DNA of 64,000 bases from positions 151,917,048 through 151,981,047 of the forward strand of contig NC_081407.1 in NCBI RefSeq assembly GCF_030272615.1. Reading direction: 5' to 3'. Position 1 is the stretch's first letter, and each line of letters begins with the position of its first letter. The DNA is from Cryptomeria japonica (taxonomy: Eukaryota; Streptophyta; Pinopsida; Cupressales; Cupressaceae). Shown in pieces: positions 11,266 through 23,295 of this stretch. The position numbers and the translations under genes were made by a program. The notes beneath the pieces were generated by a model. That model did no database searches and was not told the DNA's origin. It saw only the letters and a program-made list of their open reading frames with translations.

Positions 11266-14200
11266 AGATTTGAAGAAAGAGTTACAATATCATTTAAGCC
11301 TAACCCTAGATATCAAAACAAGTATAAGCATAGGAAAAACAGAGACAAATCATGCTACATAGCAGATGAGGAAGGTATTATTGATTCTGTTGATGAACCG
11401 ACAAAAGACTCTGCTAGTGGTTTTGATAATGGAAAGGAATGGGTTTTCCTGGCTATCAAGGAAGATGATCTAGCAATGGAAGAGAATGTACCTAAAGAAA
11501 AGGCACTTGTTACTAAAATTGAAGACAAGGATGAATGGGTAATTGACAACAGTTGTTCACATCATATGACTAGAGATAAAGGGAAGTTTTTATCTTTGCA
11601 AGAATTTGATGGTGGTCTAGTTAGATTTGGAGATGACAAGGCACGCATGATCAAAGGAAAAGAAACTATATCATTGGATGGTAAGAACAATACCGACAAT
11701 GTTTATTATGTTGAAGGTTTAAGGCATAATCTTTTGAGTGTAGGACAATTGGTGGATAAGGGATTTCAATTACAGTTCAAAGATGGAAAATGCAAAATCA
11801 TTAATAGATCTGGCTTGGAGATTGCAACCGGTACACAGACAAAAGGTAACATATTTCATTTGAACTCCAGTGAGAAGACATGTTTGATTACATAGATTGA
11901 TGAGAGTTGGCTATGACATAAAAGGCTGTGTCATGTGAATTTTGATTGCATTGTGAAGATCAGTTCAACTAAGTTAGTTAGAGATATACCTAAGATTATG
12001 AAGCCCTATAATCTGATATGTAAAGAATGTCAAATGGGTAAACAGGTCAGAACCTCTTTTAGGAGTATACAAGATAAATCAAATGATGTACTTGATCTTA
12101 TTCATACTGATTTGTGTGGCCCTGCTAGAGTTAAAAGTTTTCAAGGTGATAGATATTTCATGGTAATCATTGATATGATTATTCTAAAATGATGTGGGTT
12201 ACTTTTCTAAAAGAAAAATCTGAAGCATTTGAAAAGTTCAAAATCTTTAAGGCTAAAGTGGAAACTGAGATAGGATTGAAGATTAAATGTTTGAGGTCAG
12301 ATCATGGTGGAGAATTCACATCCGCTGAGTTTAATAACTTTTCTGAGAAGAATGGTATAAGAAGACAATTTTCTGCTCCACGGACACCTCAGCAGAATGG
12401 AGTTGTGGAAAGGAAGAACAGGACTATCTTGGATGTTGCTAGAACAATGATGATGGAAGATAGTCTACCTCATAACTACTGGAGAGAAGCAATGAACACA
12501 ATGGTTTATACATTCAATAGAGTACATATCAAAGGAGAAACTAGTAAGACACCTTATGAATTATGGTTTGGCAATACACCTATAGTTAAGTATTTCAAAA
12601 ATTTTGGTAGTAAATGTTATATCAGGAGAGCTGATATCATTGGGAAATTTGATCCTAGATGTGATGAAGGCATATTTCTTGGTTCCTCTAATGAAAGCAA
12701 AGCATATAGATGTTATAACAAGAGATGTAGAGAATTGTGGAGAGTGCTAATGTCAAAGTAGATGAGCTGAACATAAGTCAAATCAAAGTTTATGAGAAGG
12801 AACTGGCAATGGAAATGATTATATCTAAATCGGTAGCACCTTTACCAGAATAGAGTGTTGAACCAGTTACTCTCACAGTATCAAAGAATTCTATAGTGAT
12901 TGAAGAACAAGGAATAGGAACAATGAGTTAGAGGACTCCTAGGTATGTGAAATTGAATCATTCAAAAGATTAGATCATTGGAGATAAGAACAATGGAGTG
13001 ATGACAAGAAGAATACTGGCAACTAATGAGGTATGTTTAATTTCACAAGTTGAACCGGTATCAGTAATTGAGGCATGTAAAGATGAATATTGGTTGAAAT
13101 CTATGGAAGAAGAATTAGATCACATTGAGAAAAATAACACATGGACTTTGGTTCCTCGACCTAAAAATAAGAATATTATTAGAACTAAATGGATTTTTAG
13201 GAATAAATTGAATGAGGATGATCAAGTTATAAGGAATAAGGATAGATTGGTTTGTAAAGGATATTCTCAGAAGGAAGGAACTGATTATGGAGAAACTTTT
13301 GCAGTTATAGCTAGGATTGAAGCTGTAAGATTATTTCTTGCCTATGCTGCTTATAAAAATTACAAAGTTTATCAGATGGATGTTAAATGTGCATTTTTGA
13401 ATGGGGGTCTTGATGAGGAAGTTTATATTGAGCAACCTGATGGTTTTTCACTATCAAATGATACAAACATGGTTTGCGGGTTAAGGAAAGATTTATATGG
13501 ATTGAAACAAGCACCCAGAGCTTGGTATGCAAGGTTGGATAAATATCTTTTCAAACTTGGTTTTACTAAGGGTAGTGCTGACATTAATTTATATTATAAA
13601 ATCATTGATGATGATATACCGATTATTGAAGTATTTTTTGATGACATTATTTTTGGAGGTGAAGATAAAATATGCATAGAATTTTCTAAGAATATGGAGA
13701 AAGAATTTGAGATGTCTATGATTGGGGAAATGAAATTTTCCTTAGGTTTGAAGATTACTTAGACTGACAAAGTTATTTTCATCTGTCAAACTAAATATGC
13801 TAAAGAATTATTGAAGAAATTTGGTATGGGAGATTCTAAACCCGTAATTACTCCTATGGTTACAAGTGAGAAATTGACAAGAAAAGATATTTCTGCACCG
13901 GTAAATCCTACAAGATACAAATCTATGATTAAAGATCTACTTTATTTGACTTAGACTAGGCCTAACATTATGAATGTTGTTTTTATTGTTTCAAGATTGC
14001 AGAGTGATCCTAGAGAAAATCATGAGATTGTGGTGAAAAGGATTTTTAGATACTTGCAAGGTACATCAAAATATGGTTTGCGGTACCCTAAGAAAGATTA
14101 CTTTACTTTATGTACATATACAGATGTTGATTGGGCTAGAGATGTTGATGATCAGAGAAGTACTTCTAGTGGAGCTTTTTTTCATGGAAAGAAGTTGGTT

Positions 14201-14587
14201 TCATGGATTAGCAAGAAATAGTCATGTACTTTGTTATCTACTGTTGAAGCTGAGTATGTTACCATTGCTACTAACTATACACAAGTTTTATGGATGAAGA
14301 AAATGTTGAAGGATATAAAGGTGGATTGTGATGCACCGGTAGTTATTCACTGTGATAACTCTGTTGCTATTGATATATCAAAGAATTCAATGTTTAATTC
14401 TAAGACAAAGCACATATCTATCAAGTATAACTTTTTAAAAGAAAAGGTGGAAGCAAATGAAGTTAGACTGGTTTATGTGAACACTAAAGAGCAGATTGCA
14501 GATATTTTCATTAAACCTTTGCCCAAGGAATCATTTGAGTACCTGAGAGACAGATTGGGAGTTTCTGCCCCTCCAGTAAAGACTTAA
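11266..14587 (+). pseudogene. pol: Copia-1 pol: protease, integrase, RT, RNase H
   Basis: The protease block is near 11540-11560, but its active site reads Asp-Asn-Ser instead of Asp-Ser-Gly. A GAG-pre-integrase region follows, then integrase with Asp in HTDLCGPA, Asp in LRSDHGGEF and Glu in NGVVERKNRT (12100-12430). RT lies at about 13090-13760 with [11 protein letters not shown]; its active site is FFDDIIFGG, Phe replacing the usual Val. RNase H at 14100-14480 has TDVDWARD and VEAEY. Frameshifts occur near 12178 and between 12760 and 12998, with several stops. This copy could not make a functional polyprotein. Confidence 0.92.
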
Positions 14588-14973
14588 TCGATGCAGATTG
14601 GCATTAGTCCGGTTTGCATTATCACAGATACTATTCATTCTAGCACTGGTGTGGGGATGCTAGTACTCAAGGGGAGTAGTCAGCTTTGTGATTTAGTGGT
14701 TTATGTTTTTGCTTTGATATTTTTGTCAAATTTCTGGCATTGATGTCAAAGGGGGAGTGATATTGATGTGAAAAAGGAAGTGAAAAAGAAAAGGAAAAAG
14801 GGAGAAATTCAGAGCTTTACAAAGATATTATTCATAGGAGGAGTTTGGTCTTTATTTCAGAGTTGTATACAAGATATTGTTGGTTGTCTTCCATTGGGGA
14901 GACTTGTTTGGTATTTCTTAGTACTTAGATGTTTTTCACATCTAGTGTTGCCATCAATGCCAAAGGGGGAGAT
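14588..14973 (+). other. Copia-1 3' untranslated region with two polypurine tracts
   Basis: There is no coding sequence after RNase H. CAAAGGGGGAG occurs at 14747-14757 and again at 14961-14971, the second three bases from the LTR start at 14974. The second is the expected plus-strand primer. The first is a near duplicate preceded by a similar CATTGATGT context. An AAGGGGAGTAG motif near 14670 is a third purine-rich run. Confidence 0.8.
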
Positions 14974-15166
14974 TGTTAGCCATTTGGTGGAATTGATTAT
15001 GTGTTGTATTGATGTTTTGTCATTGATGCCAACACTAGTTGTTTGGATGCTTTACCAACACCCTTCTGGTCCCGATAGGTTGAGTGGTTTCTGGTTGATT
15101 TGGATCCAGCATGACCCGGTAGGCTCCGATATAGTTTGGTGATGGAATTGGCTTGTTCATGATACT
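14974..15166 (+). repeat. Copia-1 3' LTR, left fragment
   Basis: It begins TGTTAGCCATTTGG and aligns with 9081-9274. It is cut by the Gypsy-B insertion after ATACT (15162-15166); the rest of the LTR resumes at 26548. Confidence 0.93.
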
Positions 15167-16452
15167 TGATGGTCGCGCCCACAAAAGGATATGAAGATCA
15201 CAGTAAAAACCTTTCCTGGGAATTGGGCATTCCAACAGGTGACCATTATCTCTTTCTGTAGACGTTCATTTACTTGTCAAACCAAGGGACGTATACTTTA
15301 AATGGCGCAGCAAAATATATGCACTAGGAACTTATTTTGGTCAACTCTTAGCAGAAATACATACTGAAAAGAAATCCTACCTACGCTATAGGAAGGAAAT
15401 GCAAAGCTTTTTAACTCAACTATGATTTGATTACGATAGAAACCATAATAAATACAACTGAAACACAAACTATGAACTGGTCTTATGCTGCAGGAACAGA
15501 CACAGTGATGGATTCCTTGTGCTGCAGGAGCGATGTAAAGCTGAGTTTGTATAAAAACTTTAAAGATGAAAGCAAACTGAAGCTTAACGAGAAAGAACAA
15601 CTAACTAACTAGCTACAGATACCTACTAAGTGGGCCCCCTTAGCAAGCATCTCCTGATTACGCAGATATGAAACTCAGAACTTCATTGAACTTTATTCAT
15701 AAAAACAAAATGATATACATTGTTTTGTTGATATAGAAACTAACAACAAACTCTGCTTCTGGTTAAACAGATTCTGTATTTCATTATCATCTTGATTCTT
15801 ACATGACATCTACTACTCTTATTCTATCCTTCTCTTGCCTCCCTCTCGCGCAGGAGGAGAAGCTTTATTTAAAAACAGGGGAGCAACTAACTAACTAACT
15901 CCATTAAAGAAAGACGTGGAAGTAAAACATATCCTCGAATCAAGGAACAAACTTCATAAGTGAGTTTATGCGTTCAACCCGATCCAGAGAGAATCTAGCA
16001 CTCCACTCTTTGTCATTAAAATTATTTCCCATGATTTCAGTCAAAGAGTCTTTGCCGGAGCTTCCTCAAAGTCGTGCAGGAAATGGACTTTATTGCAAGG
16101 CCGAGATTGGCTGCGCTTGACTCGATTATTCTTCAACAACCTGCGAAACAAAAGGTAACGGGCAACAAAAAAGGCGCATGGCACATACACGATATCCATT
16201 CATTAATCACACATTTTAAATTTACTTCATCATTCAAAAACTGTATACAATATACCAGTCATTTTAGGGAGTCAACGGAGCAATAAATGCAATCAAGTCA
16301 ATCACAAAGAGCTGCAGGAATATAAAAGTCTCTTGCTACAGGATATCCCAAAAAGGTTTTACAAAGTCTGAACATCCATGAAATAACAAAAGTAAAGGCA
16401 TTTAAAAGTTTTATCAAAACATCCAAATTATGAGCATATTTTAAGCTCATCA
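15167..16452 (-). repeat. Gypsy-B 3' LTR
   Basis: 1286 bp, TGATGG...CTCATCA on the plus strand. It aligns without gaps with 25257-26542. Weak mirrored frames inside both LTRs (for example 15298-15600) are not genes. A TATA-like TTTAAATAAAG on the minus strand lies at 15863-15873. Confidence 0.95.
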
Positions 16453-16467
16453 CTGCCCCCTACTTAG
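16453..16467 (-). promoter_or_regulatory. Gypsy-B polypurine tract
   Basis: On the minus strand TAAGTAGGGGGCAG abuts the 3' LTR and would prime plus-strand DNA synthesis. The stop codon of the extra ORF (16464-16466) lies inside it. The 12 bp TAAGTAGGGGGC recurs at 19224-19235. Confidence 0.85.
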
Positions 16468-18902
16468 CCCAATGCTGGTCCTCCAGCATTAACTTTCCTG
16501 GTTGTTTCTCTGAAGTCGGTGGCTGCTACATGACTCTGAAACGGATTTTTAAACTTGTAATAAAATCCTCTGAAATCCCGGCATTTTTCATACCTTTGGT
16601 CTTCTAATTCATTGTTGAGTTTTGTAGCCTGGTGAGGATAAAGTGGCCACATTAGCACAGGGGGTCTGAATGTCAGCGGTAACCACAATTCAAATCTTGT
16701 TTGAAGTCCCAATTGAATATATCTGCTGGTTCGTTTGAGAGCTACTGTAAAATTTAAGGGACTATGCGGTTCTGACTTTCTTAACCCAACAGTTAACCTT
16801 TCCCATCTCTTCTCACTTCTGGAGAATGCCAATTTCCAAAATGAATATTGTTGTGCCTGGAATTCATCATATACCTGTTTTCTGATATCAAATATTTTCC
16901 CTCTTGCTGAAACATTATTAACACCATATGTCAGAGCAAACCAATCTTTCAACATTGTATAAGGATTTGAACTGTGAGATCGTAATGGAATAGGCTCTGT
17001 TTTTTCAACTTCCTCATATGTTTCCCATTGCCTGCCATAATTTGCCTCATTTGCTGCCCATGACATAAATGCTCTTAAATGAATATCACTAATATATAGA
17101 AGAGGATTTCATTCTGTTTCAAATGGTATTAAAAAGCCATGCAAATAGAATTCACAGAGAGAATTCCTTAATCAGTTAGGGGCTGCTTGGTATGCTTCAT
17201 AGAAGTCTTTGGCATTATGAATTATAGGATCTTGGTTTTTGGAAATTCTCATTAATTGGAACCATAAAAACTGTTCTTTAAGGCACAGAGCATAAACTCT
17301 AGGTGGGGGTCTACATTCCATAATCTGGCCAGTCACTTTCAACATTTCGTTTGTTTTTGCTTTCAACTCAGCAATTTCTTGCTTTTGACTTTCAATTTTC
17401 TTATTTAATTTCTTTTTTTCTATTTCCCATAGACTTTGCTGCATGACAGTCTGGGCTATGTATCGAAAAGTCAGGGTTTGCAATGTAACTGTTTCCCAAT
17501 TAGCTTTAACATTATCTCGAAACTCCATTAAAAATGTTTTCTTATACACAACAATGGCTTTGCAAACTTCAGGATGAGATACAACTTCACTAGGCACATT
17601 TGATTGTTCAGTCTGTTCTTCCTCTTGCTGTAAGATAAATTCTTCTTGTTCCTGTGGTGGAGAAGCCTGTGCTTTCTCCAAAAATTGCATAGCAACAGTA
17701 GCCAAATCATCAAGATTTGGTAACCCTTGCTCATTATGCCCTATTTCTTTTGTCTCAACTTGTTCCACTTCAGGAACGATCAAACTTTGGGCAGCATTTT
17801 CGGACACATTCTGAGAAACATTAAATTCAGACTCAATAGATTCTTCTGAAATTACAATCACCTCTAGTTGTGGTGAAGCAGGGGAGGTCTTAGATTGTTT
17901 CCTTGCGGACACCCTTCTTGACACTGATGCGGCAGCAGGAGGAGTTCCGGCAGTTTTCCTCTTCTTTGTTTGCTTAAAGGGCTTTGCCCTACCAGAGGAT
18001 GACGGCGAACTAGAAATAGCAACAGGCGTTGCTGTAGGAGAAACAGCTGCAGGGGAAGGTGTTGCAGGAGAAAGGCATTGTCTTTTCCAAGAACGAGGGT
18101 CAGATTCTGGGGACCCTTCTACCTTTGCTTTTCCCTTCTCACTCCTAGTGGCAGACCTAGTTTGAATCCTAGCAGAGGATTCGGGTACGAAAGCTACAGG
18201 ACCAGGTGCTACAGGAGTAGATGACCCTTGCCCTATTTTACTGGTAGATGGACTTTCTTTCTTCTTTTTCTGAGGCCGTGGGGTAAGTACCCTAGGAGGT
18301 TGTGGAATTTGCAAACTCTTTTGGGCAACAAATTGTTGCCAGGAGAGAGATGAGACATCCCTTAAAGAGCGCTCAATCAGTAATTTAATGAGGCCATGAT
18401 GAGTGACAAAATTATCTTTTCCTTGTTGAGTTCCGTGGGCATTGTGTTCTAAAAATTTTAATAAGAAATTCAGAACATTTATAACTAACCCATGCCTCAT
18501 ATGGCTCAATAATTTGAAATGATGAGAATGCAGATAGGAAAAACGACCTTCACAGGTCAAATACCTGATTATGTAAATAGCATACTCTGAATAAGGAGGA
18601 GGCAATGATATGCGCTTGCATCCCTGCTTGGAGACTTCTAGAGGTCCATCAGTAGGCATTGAAAACTCGGCCCTTGCTGCTGCAACGTTTGAAGAAAAGT
18701 TTTCTCCAACGGCTAGAAGCCCAGTTACTTCTGCAATTCTGTTTTCGGTTGCAACAACCGTTAGATCCCATACGATGACTTCCCCTTCAGAAAGGGTCCT
18801 CAGAAATTCTGCAGCAACCTCCTCATTGAAATCATTTAAGCTCAAAAAATAATTTAACCATCCACAGAGGCTGAATGCATGGACTGTTTGCGGATTTTGC
18901 AA
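16464..18902 (-). pseudogene. Gypsy-B ORF3 in the env-like position
   Basis: An uninterrupted 576-codon frame (18902-17172) is followed in the same phase by 35 codons containing a second stop and then by 200 codons (17066-16464). This suggests one ORF of about 813 codons broken by two UGA stops. The N-terminal ~200 residues look globular (TCEGRFSYLHSHHFKLLSHM). A Pro/Ser/Thr/Lys-rich low-complexity stretch follows (about 205-330), then an acidic region and a likely coiled coil near residues 490-540 (KKKLNKKIESQKQEIAELK). I see no signal peptide or convincing transmembrane anchor, so 'env-like' describes position only. The last third is rich in Trp, Tyr and Arg. Function unknown. Confidence 0.75.
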
Positions 18903-19682
18903 TTATGTTTCATGAGCTGTAGGCTCATGTCGCACCAACTGACCACCCATGTTTTCAGTTTTCCTTCAGCTGAACTCAATTCCTTAGTGAAGATTCAAAT
19001 TCACTGCTTCCCTTCTGTTCTGGTTTCTTTCTTTTTTCGTGCCGTCACATTACTTTCTTTCTTTTCCAAAAATGAACTTTTTTGAACAAGCAGTCTTAAT
19101 CATGATTATGCAATAAAGAAAGACATGCGATCATAGTTAGAAAGTACCAGAAAAGTATTAAAGAAGATTATTTTGCAGTTATGGCAGCGATGGAAAGACA
19201 GGTTTTAAAAGATAGATTACCCCGCCCCCTACTTAAAATATGACATGTGTCCTCACATGTCGCAAAGAACGGGCAGAAGTTCAGGCAATAATGACCGGTA
19301 CATGCATATCAGAAAATGAATAGAATGAAATAAATCAAATATGTGATAAGAAAAGATATGGCATACCTTTGATAATTGCACGTACGTGTGAAGAAATATG
19401 ACGGCAGCTGCATAGATTGACAAGTGGAAAAGATATTTTAATTAAGCTTGATGCGGATGGATGACGTGGATGGGTGTAATGGGTGGATGAAATGAATAAA
19501 TGAAATGAATGGATGGAAGTGAAAGAAGTGAAATGGGGGTGATAAATGAGAATGGAGAAAAGGGGTTTCCTTTTGCAAAAAAAAAAGAAAACTTTTATTA
19601 TGGGCATGCTTTTTAAAAATTACGGTGATGCTGCAAGAGAAAGGCAAAAGCCTTCGGCTGCAGGAAGAGTAGTGGGAGGAAC
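18903..19682 (-). other. Gypsy-B spacer between integrase and ORF3
   Basis: About 780 bp without a supported coding region. It contains an internal polypurine tract copy at 19224-19235 (minus strand TAAGTAGGGGGC, identical over 12 bp to the terminal tract) and a GATGGATGAAATGAATAAATG-like degenerate repeat at 19450-19520. Small frames on either strand here lack motifs. The spacer could hold the leader or splice site of an ORF3 transcript. Confidence 0.6.
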
Positions 19683-20958
19683 CTAAACGAACTGCTGCAT
19701 GAATTCTTCCTTGGAGACTGGTTTGTGGTATAACCGGAGTCGGTGGCCATTCACCAGCAATTTGAAGCGGACTGGGTCTATTGTTACCAGCTGTACAACT
19801 CCATTGTCGAACACATTTTCAACTTCATAGGGGCCTAGCCAACGTGTTGTGAGCTTACCTTGGTTTTCTTGATATCTGAAATCATATAACAGAACCCAAT
19901 CTCCAGTAGAAAATTTCCTGGTTTTGATGTGCTGATCATGCCATTTTTTCCTTTGCTGTTGGATTGCTTCTGTATGCTGAAGGGCGGCTTTTCTTATTTC
20001 GTCCAAAGCATTTAGCTGCAGGAGATGGTCCTTCTGTGCTTCAGATATGTCTATATTGAGTTCAAGAGCTGTCATCAAAGTTTTGTGTTCAAATTCTATG
20101 GGTAACATGGCTGTTTTCCCATAAAGCAGCTTAAAAGGTGTAAACCCAGTTGTTGTTTTCCATGTAATTCTGTAAGCCCAAACTGCTTCAGGAAGTCTAT
20201 TGCTCCAATATTTTCTATGTATCTGTACTGTCTTTGTGAGGATCGTCTCAATTTCTCTGTTTGTTACTTCTGCCTGACCATTGGCTTGAGGGTGATAAGG
20301 GCTGGACTTCCTATGTTTGATTTTATATTCATTCATTAGTGCTGTGATGAGATTAGATGTAAACTGAGCTTCTTGATCGGTTACAAGCTCTCTGGGAACC
20401 CCAAACCTTGTGAAAATTTGTTCATACAGAAACTCAGCAACTTTGTTATCTCGAGCATGAGCCATAGCTGTTACCTCAACCCATTTTGTTACATAGTCCG
20501 TGCAAACTAGAATGTATGACTTTCCATTTGATGGTAGATCAATTGGTCCTACAAAATCCATCCCCCATTTATCAAAAGGGGTGACTATTATCTGTGGATG
20601 TAGTGGCATTTCATCAGACTTAGTTGGTCTTCCCATACGCTGGCATTTGTCACATTTTCTTGTAAAGGCCACAGCATCCTTATGTAATGTTGGTCAGTAG
20701 TACCCTGTTGTAAGAACTTTCATTGATGTTCTTTTTGCTGCAAAATGTCCTCCACATGGTTCATCATGACAAGCATGCAATATGTCATAAGTTTCATCTT
20801 TTCTTACACATCTTCACATTACCTGATCAGCTCCAGTATAAAACAAACTATTTGCAATCCAGGAAAAGTTAAAACTTTTCTCTATTAACAACTTCTTTTC
20901 TTTTGGAGAAAAGTAGTCTGGTATTCTGTTTGCTGCTAGATAATTGGCAATGTCTGCA
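19683..20958 (-). pseudogene. int: Gypsy-B integrase
   Basis: The N-terminal zinc-binding motif is visible: His-containing ILHACHDE and GGHFA, then CDKCQ. The catalytic core has Asp in VCTDYVTKWVE, Asp in LVTDQEAQF and Glu in NGQAEVTNRE, with 35 residues between the last two, as expected. A GPY/F-type C-terminus has DWVLLYDFR and TRWLGPYEVENVF. The frame is open for 329 codons (20672-19683). The zinc-binding part upstream has two stops, one at a likely former Trp (GYY*P), and the start is therefore lost. The catalytic triad is intact. Confidence 0.92.
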
Positions 20959-22762
20959 TATCAGGGTATATGTGCAGTGATGGAAAACAAGTGTTCATCT
21001 GGGAACTTATCATCAATGATCTCATGTTCAACAGGTGTAGCTGATTGGAGTCTTGATAAAAAGTCAGTTACAACATTAGCCCTCCCTAGTTTGTCAATTA
21101 TGAAAATATCAAATTCATGTAACAACAGGAGCCAACATGCCAACCTACCAGAAATGGCAGGTTTGTTCATCAGATATTTGATTGCTGCATGGTCAGTATG
21201 GACGAATATCTGATAACCTGTGACATAATGTCTAAATTTATTCAAAGCATATACTACTGCAAGCAACTCCTTTTCTGTGATAGTATAGTTGAGCTCAGGA
21301 TCTTGAAGGTTCTTGCTGATAAAGTAAATAGCATGTTCAACTGAATTTTCTTTCTGATTCAGAACTGCTCCTATGCCAAAGTCAGAAGCATCAGCATGTA
21401 TGTGAAAAGGCAAATTCTATTTTGGACCTTGAAGAACAGGGGCTTTAGTAAGCAAGTCCTTTAATTGCAGGAAGGATTTTTCACAGGCCTCTGTCCACTC
21501 AAATTGGGAATCCTTTGTTAACAGAGCATAAAGTGGACTGACAATTTTACTGAAGTATTTTATAAACCTTCTATAATACCCTGCATGACCAAGAAAATTT
21601 CTGACATCTTTCTGTTTTGCAGGAGTTTGTAAATTCTGAATTACTTCAATTTTAGCAAGGTCAACCTGAATTACATTTTTTGAAACATGATGACCTAGAA
21701 CAATACCTTCTTCCATCATTAGAAAACACTTCTCACTGTTTAGAGACAAATTTTGCTCTCTACATCTTTTCAATACTTTTTCTAAATTTAGCAGTGCTTC
21801 TTCAAATGTGACTCCATAGGCAGTGAAATCATCCATGTAAATCTCCATACATTCATGAGATATATCAGCAAAGATACTAATACTGCTCTTTGAAATGTTG
21901 CTGGCGCATTGCATAAGCCAAAAGGCAAGACCGAATAAGCAAATGTTCCCCATGGACAGGTAAAAGTGGTCTTATCTTGATCTTCAAGGGCTATTTTTAT
22001 CTGATTGTATCCACTGTAACCATCCAAAAAGGAAAAATATCTTTTGCCAGACAGTGAGTCTAATACTTGATCTACAAAAGGTAGTGGAAAGTGATCTTTT
22101 TTAGTAGCATTATTCAATTCTCTGTAATCGACACATACTCTCCATTTTCCACCTTTCTTGGGAACAATAACTAAGGGAGAAACCCATTGACTGTGAGAGA
22201 TTGGATAAATAAAGCCAGCATCAAGCAATTTTTGAAGTTCACTTTTAACTATTTCCCTAAGTGCTGGATTTACTCTTCTTTGAGGTTGTCTAATTGATGA
22301 ACAATCTTCTTTGATATATATCCTATGAGTACAAACTTGAGGATCTATTCCTTGCATGTCCCCATATTCCCATGCAAAATCTTTATGCTGTTCTTGTAGC
22401 ATCTTTAATAGGTCAGCCTGTTGAGACTGTAACAGCTTATTATTGATATTCAAACAATGACCTTGAGACAATTCTATCTGTTCCGTGAGATCACTCATAG
22501 AGTCTATAGGTAATGTTTGTATCTCTTGTGGAAGCAAATTATGAAAAATCGCTGGAAGTTTAGGCAGTGAATTTTCAGAATCTGATTGCTGCAGGAAATA
22601 TTGTAAATGAGTATCATTTGGTTCAGATGAACCACCTTTATCAAAGTTGTTTTGTAAAATTTGAAACAATAAAGCATCTTCACTCTGAAGTTGTGAGAAT
22701 GGGTCATTTTGAATCATCATTAATTGAGCCAAGGAATTGGTTTCTTCAATTTCCTCCCCCAC
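20959..22762 (-). pseudogene. pol: Gypsy-B reverse transcriptase and RNase H
   Basis: RT copies element RNA into DNA and RNase H removes the template. RT blocks in order are SQWVSPLVIVPKKGGKWR, VCVDYRELN, FSFLDGYSGYNQI, VLPFGLCNAPATFQ, then YMDDFTAYG after a one-base frameshift near 21890, and FLGHAGYYRRFIKYFSK. A stop precedes the RNase H block (21413-20961) with HADASDFGIGAVL, TITEKELLAVVYA and TDHAAIKYL. YMDDF with a following aromatic-Gly is the Athila style; Tat elements usually have YIDDM. The RT catalytic Asp pair is preserved. Confidence 0.93.
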
Positions 22763-22768
22763 ATCTGA

Positions 22769-23290
22769 TCAAATAGGTTGGGACAAATCTGACTGAGGTC
22801 TAACAGGAGGATACAGAGCCAATTTCTTTGTGGACTGCCCATCAAAAATGGTCATATCTCCAGAACGGCATCCTATAAAAGCATAGGCAGTTGCTAACCA
22901 TGGTCTACTAAGAATAACTGGATACCCTCCTAAAGTTTCCTTAACTGATAATATTGTGAAATCAGCAGGGTACTCCCAAGATTCAAGAATGACAATTACA
23001 TCCTCTACAATCCCATCAGGCTTAACTGTGGAACTGTCTGCAAGCTGCAGGACTGTGGGTGTAGACCTAATGTTTGAAATGTTCAGGGAGTCCATAGTAT
23101 TCTTTGTCATGACATTAATGGCAGCACCTAAATCAATTAAAACATTTTTTACAACTTGGCCATTTACATTTATCTGTACTACAGGACTTCTAGGGTCAAT
23201 ATATTTTGGAATAACTACATTTCCCAACATTATATCAGCCAATTTTCCTAAGACATGAATCGTTTGAGGGTCCTTTTTCTTTCGTCCAGG
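22769..23290 (-). pseudogene. Gypsy-B aspartic protease with altered active site
   Basis: A retropepsin-like domain (23242-22769) with QINVNGQVVKNVLIDLGAAI, then STVKPDGIVEDVIV and YPVILSRPWLA. The catalytic triplet should be Asp-Ser/Thr-Gly; here it is Asp-Leu-Gly, predicted to abolish cleavage. A stop separates the domain from RT downstream. Upstream, a 14-bp unit CTTCTTTAAACAGG is repeated about three times at 23289-23328 and disrupts the join with gag. Confidence 0.88.
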
Positions 23291-23295
23291 CTTCT

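Noticed and set aside
14768-15142. 124-codon frame after Copia-1 RNase H as a possible env-like gene
   Set aside because: Most of it translates the 3' UTR and LTR start; the same DNA in the 5' LTR is clearly non-coding.
15298-15612. Frames repeated identically near 25388-25702
   Set aside because: Both sets lie inside the Gypsy-B LTRs; they are LTR sequence, not a duplicated gene.
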